Assembly: GCA_022827225.1 (NCBI GenBank)
Contig: JAJDTJ010000128.1
Location: 1-64,000, forward strand
Source: Candidatus Poribacteria bacterium
GTDB lineage: Bacteria > Poribacteria > WGA-4E > WGA-3G
Direction of reading: 5' to 3'
Length of the DNA stretch: 64,000 nt
Shown here: piece after piece, positions 28,975-38,385 of the stretch
Numbering within the stretch: position 1 is the first letter of the stretch
Layout: the number at the start of each line of letters is the position of its first letter
The notes under the pieces: generated by a model
The model's input: only the letters and a program-made list of their open reading frames with translations
What the model was told of the DNA's origin: nothing
The model's database searches: none
Translations under genes and position numbers: made by a program

Positions 28975-29964
28975 CTATAAATCAAACAACTCTACAGCAT
29001 TTCCACCAAAAATGCGTGCTTTATCCAGTTCAGGAATGGGTAATTTCTCAATTAATCGGACAAATCGTGGCATATCCACCCACGGATGGTCTGTCCCGAA
29101 CAACAGCCGATCCGCTCCAGAAAACTCGTAGGCATATTGCAATGCTTGTGCCGATGGCGACACGGTATCGAAATAAATCTGTCGTAAATACGCGCTCGGC
29201 GGTTGTGTTATATGCTCCGTTGCTCTCCCCAACACTTCGGTCTGATGGTCGAGTCGTCCGCTCATATAAGGTAGAATCCCGCCAATGTGTGGCATCACGA
29301 GTTGAAGACGTGGATGCCGTTCAAGAATCCCGCTCAGAATCAGCCGTAACAGCGCGAAACTGTTATCCACCTGTAGCCCCATCATACCGATCATCCAGTA
29401 GTCTTTGATCGCTTCACCCCACGTCGGAACGGTGGGATGCATGACAATCGGCAGCTGTAACGTTTCGGCGTGTGTATAGACAGGTTCAAATTCTGGGGCA
29501 TCAACCGGTCTCCCTCCGATATGCGAATAGAGCATAATCCCGCGAAAACCGAGTTGTTTTACGCGATCCATCTCTGTGATCGCTTCATCTGGGTTTTGCC
29601 ACGGCAGGCACGCCAATCCTGCGAATCTATGTGGGTATGCCTCCACAAGTTCAGCGATGGCATTGTTAATCGCTTGCGCACCGTTGTTGCCCAATGCAGG
29701 TGTGAGCATACACGGCGGCGGTATATTCGTACTGAGCAGTGCCATATCAACACCTGCTTCATCCATGTCTTTGAGTTTACGTTTCGGGTCATAAACCTCA
29801 TCTTGTAGCCGAAAGGTTTGTACATCGCCGTACGTAACAACAGCCTCGCTGCCGTGACGGATTACCTGCGGCGGATGCGGGTTCTGCGCGAGGATGTCAA
29901 TATAAGTGTGTGGAAATATATGGCTCTGGCAATCAATTCGCATTTTTCGATCAAGAGGGCTCAT
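28975..29964 (-). CDS. Amidohydrolase-2 family protein (aminocarboxymuconate-semialdehyde-decarboxylase-like)
   Basis: 329 residues. TIM-barrel metal enzyme. The N-terminal metal motif reads RIDCQSHIFP, where the usual D-x-H-x-H has Gln in place of the first His. The other ligand regions are present: PIVMHPTVP, LVMPHIGGILPY and LLFGTDHPW. Members hydrolyse or decarboxylate ring-cleavage products and other acids. The ATG at 29964 has only weak upstream AAAGAC; ATG 29943 is possible. Co-directional with the PhyH pair. Confidence 0.85.
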   Translation of the reverse strand: MSPLDRKMRIDCQSHIFPHTYIDILAQNPHPPQVIRHGSEAVVTYGDVQTFRLQDEVYDPKRKLKDMDEAGVDMALLSTNIPPPCMLTPALGNNGAQAINNAIAELVEAYPHRFAGLACLPWQNPDEAITEMDRVKQLGFRGIMLYSHIGGRPVDAPEFEPVYTHAETLQLPIVMHPTVPTWGEAIKDYWMIGMMGLQVDNSFALLRLILSGILERHPRLQLVMPHIGGILPYMSGRLDHQTEVLGRATEHITQPPSAYLRQIYFDTVSPSAQALQYAYEFSGADRLLFGTDHPWVDMPRFVRLIEKLPIPELDKARIFGGNAVELFDL

Positions 29965-30086
29965 TTTTATATGTCTTTTAGTATGCCATGTCTACCGCTT
30001 TTTTATCAAGGAATCTTTTTGAAATATAAAGGCACTTCACTCTTCTGTAGGAGGGATCTCCGAATCCCGACTCTTCACTTCTTATT

Positions 30087-30108
30087 GGCGAGGTTTCCAA
30101 ACCGCGCC
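30087..30108. repeat. GGTTTCCAAACC-type palindrome
   Basis: GGCGAGGTTT-CC-AAACCGCGCC forms a ten-pair stem with one A-G mismatch. It is the same family as 24308-24328 and 56938-56957. It lies between the amidohydrolase start and the sorting-domain remnant. Confidence 0.6.
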
Positions 30109-30221
30109 ATTGCCTTTCGGAAAAAATTCTTGCATTTCGCGACACTTGTGCTATGATTTAAAATATGAAGACCAATCGCCAATTAACCACTTGATGCAAA
30201 GAGGAGAGAGCCAGAAATGTC

Positions 30222-30258
30222 TGCGGATTTCTTGTAAGCAAAAACACTCGCTCCTACA
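30222..30258 (-). repeat. Inverted copy of the ispD-ispF dispersed repeat
   Basis: The reverse complement reads TGTAGGAGCGAGTGTTTTTG and continues through CTT to AAATCCGC. It matches the left arm plus the insert end at 1954-1985. It shows that the nested combination, not just the simple hairpin, has been copied. Confidence 0.7.
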
Positions 30259-30310
30259 GTGGAGACTATACACAGATATGAAGTGAATGTGTAAAACTAA
30301 ATAGCCCTAG

Positions 30311-30484
30311 GTTCGCACTTTAGCGTTGGGACTAATGCCTGCCGGTATCTATCAAAGTCGTAGCCGCGCCGTCTACTGGAATGGCAAAAATAACGTTGGT
30401 GAACCCGTTGCGAGTGGTGTCTATTTTTATACGCTTACCGCAGGCGAGTTCACATCAACACGCAAAATGTTGATCCGCAAGTAG
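30311..30484 (+). pseudogene. Remnant of a C-terminal sorting-domain coding sequence
   Basis: An open 57-codon stretch starts at GTT 30311 without a start codon and ends at TAG 30482-30484. It encodes a C-terminal tail nearly identical to the last 57 residues of the large protein that follows (for example LGLMPAGIYQSRSRA, NNVGEPVASGVYFY, STRKMLIRK). Nothing upstream continues the frame into a gene. It is the 3' end of a lost or recombined homologue. Confidence 0.75.
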
Positions 30485-30516
30485 GTAAAAGTTGACGAAA
30501 GAAGGAGAAGCGAAAG

Positions 30517-33500
30517 ATGACCAAAAAAACAAAAAATGGGGCAGTCACTGCAGCGTTGTTTCTATTCCTGTTGCCGTTCGCGTCAGCGCAACTCACACCA
30601 AACATCTGGAAGAAATTCATCGGTGAACCGGTCCCCGCGGGCACGCCTGATCTGATTGACTATTCCTATGCTGGCTATAAAAACGGCGAGGAAGGGATAC
30701 CCGAAGATTTTGGGTATAAAGTGCATAATGTTACGGATTATGGGTCAATCCCTAATGATGGCAAGTCTGACAGTGCTGGTATTCGAGCAGCACTAAGTGC
30801 AGCTTCTTCAGGTAGGAGTATTGTGTTTTTTCCACCCGGACAATATGATGTTTTACTTGATGATGATGTAAAAGATCCGTTTATTGTCAGAGGACATCAT
30901 GTGATTGTTCGCGGTAGTGGAGCGCAAGGGGCCAGCAGCGGTGGAACAACTCTTAAGATGCACAATGAGCTTACTGAAGGTAGTGGAAGATTGTTTATTA
31001 CACCACCTGTTGATAATGGTTTTAGTAATAAACCAGGTGTTATTGGTTCATTTCCAAGTGGAATGAAATACTTTGATGTAAACAATGCAACTCCACTTAT
31101 AGGACACCGATTTATTACGGTAAGGGGAGATCATTTTTTTGGAGAGGATTTTAATAAATTTTCTTCACGTCCGTTAACGGATATGCCTGATTCATATACA
31201 AGAATTAGAGAAGGTCTTAAGGTTAGAGAACACCATGAAATTGATAGAATTGAAGGAAACCGTGTTTATCTAAAAGCCCCACTCGTAACGCCCCTAAAAC
31301 AGGGTATGAGTATTCTTTGGCAAGATTTAACAGTAGGTATCGGTTTTGAAGATTTACATATTGATGGCGGTTTTGACGAGATTTATGAGCATTTAGTTCA
31401 AACGGGGCGCGGTGGTATCACATTATCGAAAACTGCACATTCATGGATTCGCCGCTGTCGGATTTCTAATGTTATTGATGCATTTTCAATCAGTCAATCT
31501 TACTGTGGCTCGGCAGTTAACAATATAGTTGATGGTAGATTTGGACACAATTTAGGTGGTATTTTTGAATCGACATATAGCATGGTGGCTTTCTTACAAG
31601 ATCATACCGATAGAGGTATGATTCACGGTACAGCGGTGTCGCATTACTCAGCTGGAAGTGTTGTATGGCATGTTGCGGGGACTTTAGTAAATGGACCTGA
31701 TACACACGGGGCACAGTCGCGCCATTCGTTGTTCGATAATTACAACAGCATCAGCCATCATACAAGTGGTGGGGGACGAGATAGTTTGCCGCACCATTTA
31801 GATGGATACATACGCTGGAATAATACTATCCTTTCCGATAGGACTTTTAACCTGTGGGTACCCGACCACTCCACCTTCACTCAAGGCAGCTTGATCGGAT
31901 ATAAGACGTTGGGAGGTTCCGTCCCTCGCAACGCCTACTTTGAGGGATATGGCACACACGTCTCGCCACAATCACTTTACGAGGCACAACTGGAGTTGCG
32001 ATTAGGCACACTGCCTATATGGGTAGATGATGTCAAAGAAGCGCATCAAGCGTTTGTTGAAAGCATTGTCGTTGATCCAGGGCGCCCCGAAAGATATTCT
32101 GATGCTCAAGATGGCTACTTGGATCCGACACGAGGTGGTCTGAAAATAGTAGGTCCGTGGTTATGGGTGCTGGTGCCGGATGAAAGTCTTGACGAAACCA
32201 CGGATCTGCTTTCAAGAGCGAGTGGCGGTGCTGTTACTGAGCAACAGATCGCAACTAATGGTGTAGCACCAGGAGACAAAGTTGGAAACTATGAATGGAC
32301 ACCTCTCAAAATATCCGCCAGTGGTAATAATAACATCACCGCAATGACGAGACCTATCGGCTGGAACGGAAACAACCGTGTCATTTATGGATTCATCACT
32401 TTAAACTCACCTCAAGAACAAAATACAAGGATGTTTGTTGGCAGTGATGACAGTGTCAAGGTTTGGCTCAATGGTGCATTCGTTCACAAGGCAATCATTG
32501 CGAGGGGTGCTGGGGATTACCGGAGTTCTTTCTCTGTGTCCCTAAAACAAGGGAGAAATACCTTGTTAGTCGCTGTTGGTAACGTTACTGGAAATTGGAG
32601 TGGTTTTTTTGGTTTTCAAGCGGATGCGGAATATACGGTGCTATCTCCTAACGGAGAAGAAATTATACCTTCTGAAGAAAGCGGTCCAAAAATAGTAGGC
32701 CCGTGGTTATGGGTGTTGGTGCCGGATGAACGTCTTGACGAAACCACGGATCTGCTGTCAAAAGTGAGTGGCGGTGCTGTTACCGAGCAACAAATCGCAA
32801 CTGAAGTTCCGATACCAAGAGACAAAGTTGGTGACTATGAATGGACACCTCTCAAAATATCTGCTGGCGGCGAAAACAACATCACTAATATGACGAAGCG
32901 ACTGGGCTGGAACGGTAACAACCGTGTTATTTATGGTGTAGTTGGCTTAGATTCCCCACAAGAACAGAACACAAGGATGTATGTTGGGAGTGATGATGCT
33001 GTCAAGGTCTGGCTCAATGGTGAACTCATTCACGAAGAGATTGTTATAAGAGGTGCCACTGATTATCAAAGTTCTTTTCCAGTTACCCTAAGACAGGGCA
33101 AAAATATCTTGTTAATCGCTGTTGGCAACACGGGTGGAGGTTGGAGTGGTTTTTTTAGTTTTCAAGCGGATACGGAATATACGGTGCTATCTCCTAACGG
33201 AGAAGGCGGCCCGAAAATAGCTGGTCCGTGGTTATGGGTGTTATTGTCAGGACAACGTTTTGATGAAAACACAGACCTGCTGGCGAAAGTAAGTGATGAA
33301 ACTGTTACTGAACAAAAAGTCGCAACCACTGGGGTAGCTGCAGGAGAAAAAGTTGGTGACTACGTGTGGACCTCTGCAAAACTTTCTGAAAGCTACAGCC
33401 GCGGAAATAACATCAACAGTATGATAGATGCTCTCAATTGGGAAAAACCCAATCAAGACAATGTCATCTACGGTTCCATCGCATTGAATTCACCGCGGGA

Positions 33501-34776
33501 ACAGAATACAGGAATATTTTATGGAACCGATGATGGCGTAAAGATCTGGCTTAATGGCACCTTGGTCCGCGAGGATATCAATAAATGGAGTGCTTATGAT
33601 TACAGAAGTAATTTCCCTGTCACTTTAAAACAGGGCAAAAATGTCTTGTTGGTCGCTGTTGACACACAAGGTGGATTTTGGAGTGGGTATTTTGGCTTTC
33701 GATCGAATGCTGAATATACGTTGGAACCTTCTGCTGGTATCGGATATGCTATTTTCAATGATGAGATCAATAGTGGTGATGCGTTTACACTCGATATCTA
33801 CGCAGAAAATGTGGCAGATTTAGCAGCATGGCAGTTTGACCTCGTGTTTAATGCCGCACGTCTCAAAGCAATTGAGGTCCGCAAAGGCTATTTTCTGGAA
33901 TCGGAGGGTGGGGCAACCGACTTCGAGAAAGGCACAATTGATAATCAGTCGGGGAACATTACAGGTCTCAGTGAAGCAGCACTCAATGGAAACAGTGTCA
34001 GTGGTACAGGATTGCTGCTATCGGTGACCTTTGCAGCAAAAGCGGGTGGTGAGACACAATTGATGCTCAATAACTTTCAACTCACTTCTAACACAGGTCA
34101 ATCGACCCGTGTTGGTCCCCTTGAGGTCACTCTTGTTGTGAAGGAAAGACTGATCGCGGATGTCAATGGTGATGAGCGAGTAAACATTTTAGATCTCGTT
34201 CTCGTTTCACAAGACTTAGGGCAGCCTGCCTCCGTTAATTCGCGAAAGGATGTCAATGGTGATGGAACTATCAACATCTTAGATCTCGTCCTTGTTGCAC
34301 AACATCTCGGCGAATCAACGGAAGCCGCCGCGCCTTGGGCTGTCGCAATGGAAGACGTGAAAGGATTAGACCCTGCAACAGTTCAAGCATGGATAAAACA
34401 GGCACGCGCCGAAGACGACGGGTCGCTCACTTTCCAACAGGGCATCGCGAATCTCCAACGGCTTTTGGCTGCCCTTATCCCTGAAGAGACAGCACTGCTA
34501 CCGAACTATCCGAACCCGTTCAACCCAGAGACATGGATACCGTATCAACTCTCCGAACCCGCGGAGGTTACCTTGCATATCTATATTGTGAATGGTACAA
34601 AGGTTCGGACGTTACGGTTAGGACTAATGCCTGCTGGTATCTATCAAAGCCGCAGCCGCGCCGCCTATTGGGATGGCAGAAATAACGTCGGTGAACCCGT
34701 TGCAAGCGGTATCTATTTCTACTCACTTACCGCAGGCGAGTTCACATCAACACGCAAAATGTTGATTTTGAAGTAG
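30517..34776 (+). CDS. Secreted mosaic protein: pectate-lyase-like, three repeated domains, cohesin, dockerin, sorting domain
   Basis: 1,419 residues. A signal peptide ends near FASA. A pectate-lyase-like right-handed beta-helix runs over about residues 40-510 (VTDYGSIPNDGKSDSAGI; SIVFFPPGQY). Three tandem ~175-residue repeats follow, starting near 538, 722 and 897; each opens with GPWLWVL and contains GSDD-x-VK-VWLNG and LL-AVG. Next come a cohesin-like domain (about 1075-1210) and a dockerin-like pair of calcium loops (DVNGDERVNILDLVLVSQ; DVNGDGTINILDLVLVAQ). The C-terminal domain begins NYPNPFNPETWIPY. GAAGGAG precedes the ATG. It is likely exported and attached to the surface or a multiprotein complex. 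The catalytic residues of the lyase domain were not identified. Confidence 0.85.
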   Translation: MTKKTKNGAVTAALFLFLLPFASAQLTPNIWKKFIGEPVPAGTPDLIDYSYAGYKNGEEGIPEDFGYKVHNVTDYGSIPNDGKSDSAGIRAALSAASSGRSIVFFPPGQYDVLLDDDVKDPFIVRGHHVIVRGSGAQGASSGGTTLKMHNELTEGSGRLFITPPVDNGFSNKPGVIGSFPSGMKYFDVNNATPLIGHRFITVRGDHFFGEDFNKFSSRPLTDMPDSYTRIREGLKVREHHEIDRIEGNRVYLKAPLVTPLKQGMSILWQDLTVGIGFEDLHIDGGFDEIYEHLVQTGRGGITLSKTAHSWIRRCRISNVIDAFSISQSYCGSAVNNIVDGRFGHNLGGIFESTYSMVAFLQDHTDRGMIHGTAVSHYSAGSVVWHVAGTLVNGPDTHGAQSRHSLFDNYNSISHHTSGGGRDSLPHHLDGYIRWNNTILSDRTFNLWVPDHSTFTQGSLIGYKTLGGSVPRNAYFEGYGTHVSPQSLYEAQLELRLGTLPIWVDDVKEAHQAFVESIVVDPGRPERYSDAQDGYLDPTRGGLKIVGPWLWVLVPDESLDETTDLLSRASGGAVTEQQIATNGVAPGDKVGNYEWTPLKISASGNNNITAMTRPIGWNGNNRVIYGFITLNSPQEQNTRMFVGSDDSVKVWLNGAFVHKAIIARGAGDYRSSFSVSLKQGRNTLLVAVGNVTGNWSGFFGFQADAEYTVLSPNGEEIIPSEESGPKIVGPWLWVLVPDERLDETTDLLSKVSGGAVTEQQIATEVPIPRDKVGDYEWTPLKISAGGENNITNMTKRLGWNGNNRVIYGVVGLDSPQEQNTRMYVGSDDAVKVWLNGELIHEEIVIRGATDYQSSFPVTLRQGKNILLIAVGNTGGGWSGFFSFQADTEYTVLSPNGEGGPKIAGPWLWVLLSGQRFDENTDLLAKVSDETVTEQKVATTGVAAGEKVGDYVWTSAKLSESYSRGNNINSMIDALNWEKPNQDNVIYGSIALNSPREQNTGIFYGTDDGVKIWLNGTLVREDINKWSAYDYRSNFPVTLKQGKNVLLVAVDTQGGFWSGYFGFRSNAEYTLEPSAGIGYAIFNDEINSGDAFTLDIYAENVADLAAWQFDLVFNAARLKAIEVRKGYFLESEGGATDFEKGTIDNQSGNITGLSEAALNGNSVSGTGLLLSVTFAAKAGGETQLMLNNFQLTSNTGQSTRVGPLEVTLVVKERLIADVNGDERVNILDLVLVSQDLGQPASVNSRKDVNGDGTINILDLVLVAQHLGESTEAAAPWAVAMEDVKGLDPATVQAWIKQARAEDDGSLTFQQGIANLQRLLAALIPEETALLPNYPNPFNPETWIPYQLSEPAEVTLHIYIVNGTKVRTLRLGLMPAGIYQSRSRAAYWDGRNNVGEPVASGIYFYSLTAGEFTSTRKMLILK
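32131..33720 (+). repeat. Three tandem ~530-bp repeats inside the mosaic protein gene
   Basis: Units start near 32131, 32683 and 33210, each opening with codons for GPWLWVL. Units 1 and 2 are much closer to each other than to unit 3, which has extra residues around AKLSESYSRGNN. The pattern fits successive duplications of a carbohydrate-binding-like domain. Confidence 0.8.
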
Positions 34777-34862
34777 AAAGAATCAATTAACACTATGATA
34801 TGAATCAAGGTTGAAACAGAATTAGACATTTTCCGCCCGGGCATACACGAAAAATTTTTTCA

Positions 34863-34958
34863 ATCGCGTTTTCACCCGATGGTAAGACACTCGCCAGTTG
34901 GAGTGCTGGGGGCGCAATTCTGCTATCGGATTGGAATAAGATCCGTCCAGATCGATAA
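34863..34958 (+). pseudogene. Remnant of a WD40 gene 3' end
   Basis: A frame with no start codon reads IAFSPDGKTLASWSAGGAIL and ends LLSDWNKIRPDR at TAA 34956-34958. It has the exact core of a WD40 unit but nothing upstream continues it. A fragment of a deleted WD40 gene between the mosaic protein gene and the helicase. Confidence 0.65.
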
Positions 34959-34972
34959 TCACTGACGATTGT

Positions 34973-37900
34973 TTACCCACGCCGGGGCTGAGGCCACTTA
35001 ATCATATAGTTAGACGGCACCTCACGAACAAACATAGACGTGGATCGATCTCGGTCACTCGTGCGATAGGTCGTAGAGGATAGATAGAGTTGGTTTTGCG
35101 CACGGGTCATACCGACATAGAAGAGGCGACGCTCTTCTTCAATCTCTACTTCTGTGATGTTCTGCCGCCACATCGGAAAACTTCCTTCCTCCATGCCGAG
35201 AATAATAACGACCGGAAATTCTGTCCCTTTTGCTGCATGCAACGTCATCAACGTTAACTGCTCAGTTGTGTCGTCCATCTCATCAATATTGGTAAGTAAC
35301 TTCTGGTAATCCAAAAAGTCAGTCAGTCGATGTTCGCCACTCCCAGATGCAAAGTGGAGGACTGCATTCATGAAATGGATACGGCGTTGCCGCCATTCAA
35401 CGTCCTCTGGAAACTCTCGTACCGGACTCTCCTGGAGTTCCCCTATATACGTTTCTGCTTGTATCGCTTCTGATGCTTCAAGCGGAAATCGATCCGGCAA
35501 TTGCGTATTATGGCTCTGAACAAAACGTTTCGCAGCATTAAGAAACGCATCCGTCTCGGTTAAGGTGTCTTTTGTTTCCGCTGTAGGCGCGACTGCTGAT
35601 TGTGATGCCTCTGTTTTCGCAAGGATGCCAAGCCCTACAAGCGGTAGGAGTTCGGTTAAAGATTTTAACTCCCGTTTGTAAGCATCAATTTTGATGAGTT
35701 CTTTGAAGATTTCTCTATTGACGCCAACATCCTCTAAGGCGCCGTGTAAGCGATCATATTCAACGCCAAATTTCTCAGCAAGTGCCCCGAGGCTACACCG
35801 TTGTCGCGGGAAAAGCCGACGCGCCGTCGTAAGCGTGTCATAATGCGGAGCAGATAAATTCCGTTTCAAGTGTCTTCTGAGGTCCCTTGCAAGGATCAAG
35901 TTATCGTATTCCGCGACATTGTGCCCAATCAAGATCCGATCATGGATAAACCCGTAGAATTCCGGTAAGACGGCTTCAATCCCTGGTGCGTCCTTGACGG
36001 TCTCCATATCAATCCCGTGAACACGCGTGGCTGCACGCGGGATATATCCGCCAGGGGGTTTGACCAAGCAATAATAACGCTCGACCTCATCTCCAATTAG
36101 GCTCAGACGGTGCGCGGCGATCTCAACGATCTCTGCTGTCGTCGGATTGATGCCCGTGGTTTCCAAGTCATAAACAACCATATCCGCCATATTTGGACTC
36201 TCATAGCGATTGATGAGACCTTGGCAGAGTTTGAGTGCCGCGAGACTCCGAACACTTTCGGTTTCGAGATGGATGATCTCGCTATCTGCGGTACCTGCTG
36301 CGCCGATAAGGATTACCCGCGCGTCGCGTCCTTTTTCGCCAAGCTCTTCAAACTCACCAATAAGCAGATGCACGCCGTCGTCCAGTTGTGTCGGTTTATT
36401 GTCATCAGGCGATAGGAATTCGAGCTGCACGCTCTGGTTTAAATAGGTTTCAAGCGTCTGGTAAATGATGTGCGCCGCGCAATACTCGTCGATTCCGTGG
36501 CTGGCAATAATCTGAATCGGTTCACCCAGGTCAATCGCGCTATAAAGCACATCCTGTGCAGTTGCTAAGTTCGGTAAATCGGGTTGTTTTTCGATGACTT
36601 CAAGTTCTTCGGCGCGGTAGGGTGAACGCGCCCGTTCCAAAGTATCAAAGAGTCCTTGGATGATTTTATCAATCTTCTCGCCTTTGGTTTCATCTGACAG
36701 TTCCTCAAGTTGCGTCCAAAATTGGCGAACATTTCGGCGAGTCAAGGGACCGACATCTTCGGGATATGCCTCAATATTTCTCAGAAGTTCCATGAAATCG
36801 ATGTCTTCACGCGTCGCGATCCACTTGAGGCGTACCCATGTCAAGTCGTCGATATAGGTTTCAGGAAAATTGATTGCCTGTTCCAGGTCTTGTGGCAGTT
36901 GCCACTGGATGAAACGGAGGTAAGCGAGAATGCCCTTACTGTTTCCTTCAGCAAAAGAATTCGTCGGTAGAATCCGTTGGAATTTGATGTTTGCACGTAG
37001 CAACTGCTCCGCCAAAACGTCCGCGAGTTTATGTGTCCGGTAAAATACGGCAATATCGCGATAGGAGTAGTTCCGCCGCTTTACCAAATTCTCAATAACA
37101 CTAATGATGCCGAGGGCTTCCGCTACCGGTGTATCAAAGGTATAGTGAAAAATGTCGCGTCCCGCATCTTTGTGGGTTCTGAGGGTGTGCTGTTTCTGTC
37201 GCTCCGAATTTCTGGAGATAACCTCCTCCGCGGCGCGTAATATCTTCTCGCTACACCGATAATGGTCATCTAATTCGACAGTTTGCGGGTTGAAATCCGT
37301 TCTGAAGTCTTCAATATACTTTGGGTTCGATCCGCGCCAACTATAGATAGACTGGTCTTCGTCAGCGACAACCATCAGATTTCGTTGTGTCGGCGCGCAA
37401 AGCAGTTGGAGCAGATGGTACTGCACACTGTTCACATCGTGGAATTCGTCAACGAGGATATAGGAAATCTCTTGATGATAGGCTTCCTTTACTTCTTCTA
37501 TCCGTAGGAGTTCAACGGTTTTCACAAGAAGGTCGTCAAAATCAAGGGCATCATACTTGGCGAGTTTAGCTTGATAGGTTTGCAGCGCATTTCGGATATC
37601 CTCGACAGTCTCGGCATCGTAAATATCCGTGTCATCTATCGCGTTAACAGGATCCTGTAGTGTGCATTTGGCATCGCTGATGATATTTCTTAGCAACCAC
37701 GGCGGATAATCGTCAGGATTGAGGTTCAATTCACGGACGCTTTCCCTTAAAATATCGTCTTGGAGCTCCTGATCAAAGATAGTGAAGTTTTCACTCAATC
37801 CGATCTTCAACGCATGGTTCCTTAGCACTCTGACACAAAACGCATGGAATGTACAGGCTTTAACACTGGATCCGTGTGGTTCGCCAATTTCGGTGTTGAT

Positions 37901-38110
37901 GCGTTGCTGCATCTCTTCGGCAGCTTTATTGGTAAACGTAATCGCAAGGATTTTCTCAGGTCTGATATTCTGTTCGCGGATTAAGTGAGCGATACGGTGC
38001 GTAATGACTTTCGTTTTCCCGGTGCCGGGCCCCGCGATGACAAGAAGGGGACCGTCTTTATGCGTTACTGCTTCTATCTGTTTCTCGTTTAAACCGTGCA
38101 GAGTATTCAT
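34973..38110 (-). CDS. UvrD/Rep-type helicase with an inserted DEDDh exonuclease
   Basis: 1,045 residues. Superfamily 1A helicase motifs: Walker A AGPGTGKT (residues 26-33), FTNKAAEEM, VDEFHDVNSVQY, VVADEDQSIYSWRG, DDHYRCSEKI, TLHAAKGTEFPVVIILG and RRLFYVGMTRAQNQL. A complete proofreading-type exonuclease is inserted between the two helicase halves (about residues 643-812): VYDLETTGINPTTAEIVEIA, LIGHNVAEYDN and HGALEDVG give the D, E, D, D and H residues. The protein probably unwinds and trims DNA 3'-to-5' in repair or recombination. AGGAGGG precedes the ATG, and a -10/-35 pair lies 113 nt upstream. Confidence 0.9.
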   Translation of the reverse strand: MNTLHGLNEKQIEAVTHKDGPLLVIAGPGTGKTKVITHRIAHLIREQNIRPEKILAITFTNKAAEEMQQRINTEIGEPHGSSVKACTFHAFCVRVLRNHALKIGLSENFTIFDQELQDDILRESVRELNLNPDDYPPWLLRNIISDAKCTLQDPVNAIDDTDIYDAETVEDIRNALQTYQAKLAKYDALDFDDLLVKTVELLRIEEVKEAYHQEISYILVDEFHDVNSVQYHLLQLLCAPTQRNLMVVADEDQSIYSWRGSNPKYIEDFRTDFNPQTVELDDHYRCSEKILRAAEEVISRNSERQKQHTLRTHKDAGRDIFHYTFDTPVAEALGIISVIENLVKRRNYSYRDIAVFYRTHKLADVLAEQLLRANIKFQRILPTNSFAEGNSKGILAYLRFIQWQLPQDLEQAINFPETYIDDLTWVRLKWIATREDIDFMELLRNIEAYPEDVGPLTRRNVRQFWTQLEELSDETKGEKIDKIIQGLFDTLERARSPYRAEELEVIEKQPDLPNLATAQDVLYSAIDLGEPIQIIASHGIDEYCAAHIIYQTLETYLNQSVQLEFLSPDDNKPTQLDDGVHLLIGEFEELGEKGRDARVILIGAAGTADSEIIHLETESVRSLAALKLCQGLINRYESPNMADMVVYDLETTGINPTTAEIVEIAAHRLSLIGDEVERYYCLVKPPGGYIPRAATRVHGIDMETVKDAPGIEAVLPEFYGFIHDRILIGHNVAEYDNLILARDLRRHLKRNLSAPHYDTLTTARRLFPRQRCSLGALAEKFGVEYDRLHGALEDVGVNREIFKELIKIDAYKRELKSLTELLPLVGLGILAKTEASQSAVAPTAETKDTLTETDAFLNAAKRFVQSHNTQLPDRFPLEASEAIQAETYIGELQESPVREFPEDVEWRQRRIHFMNAVLHFASGSGEHRLTDFLDYQKLLTNIDEMDDTTEQLTLMTLHAAKGTEFPVVIILGMEEGSFPMWRQNITEVEIEEERRLFYVGMTRAQNQLYLSSTTYRTSDRDRSTSMFVREVPSNYMIKWPQPRRG

Positions 38111-38222
38111 TGAGTTCCCTCCTATCAGAAAGTTATGCGTTTTTATCGTCAGCCTGGTGTATTATTTATTTTAAAATTTATAACACGAGACAGTGATATT
38201 TATGCTGGATAATGCACGGTTA

Positions 38223-38251
38223 TTATACCTTACCTGGTGGAAAAAAACAAG
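38223..38251 (-). promoter_or_regulatory. Promoter of the helicase-exonuclease gene
   Basis: On the - strand, TTGTTT (38246-38251) and a perfect TATAAT (38223-38228) are separated by 17 nt, leaving a leader of about 110 nt. The intergenic region is shared with the divergent WD40 gene. Confidence 0.6.
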
Positions 38252-38385
38252 ATTTTTTGAACATACATCGTTGAAACTATTTTTATGAATTTTTTACGAT
38301 GAATTGGGTTAATATACGATTGAACAAAGAAGAACATCACAAAGATACTTGATACTGTCGCACGAATCAGCCGAAAAAATTCGCG

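Larger units (their letters stand above)
29965..30516. other. 552-nt intergenic region with repeats and a gene remnant
   Basis: No intact gene. It holds a hairpin GGGAT-CTCCGA-ATCCC at 30053-30068, a GGTTT/AAACC palindrome at 30087-30108, an inverted copy of the ispD-ispF repeat at 30222-30258, and a decayed copy of a C-terminal sorting-domain coding sequence at 30311-30484. Confidence 0.75.

Noticed and set aside
28770-29408. 212-codon frame on the + strand
   Set aside because: Spans parts of the PhyH and amidohydrolase genes on the opposite strand and has no coding signs of its own.
32131-33720. CRISPR or tandem-repeat array
   Set aside because: The three units are ~530 bp coding repeats within one protein, with no spacer structure.
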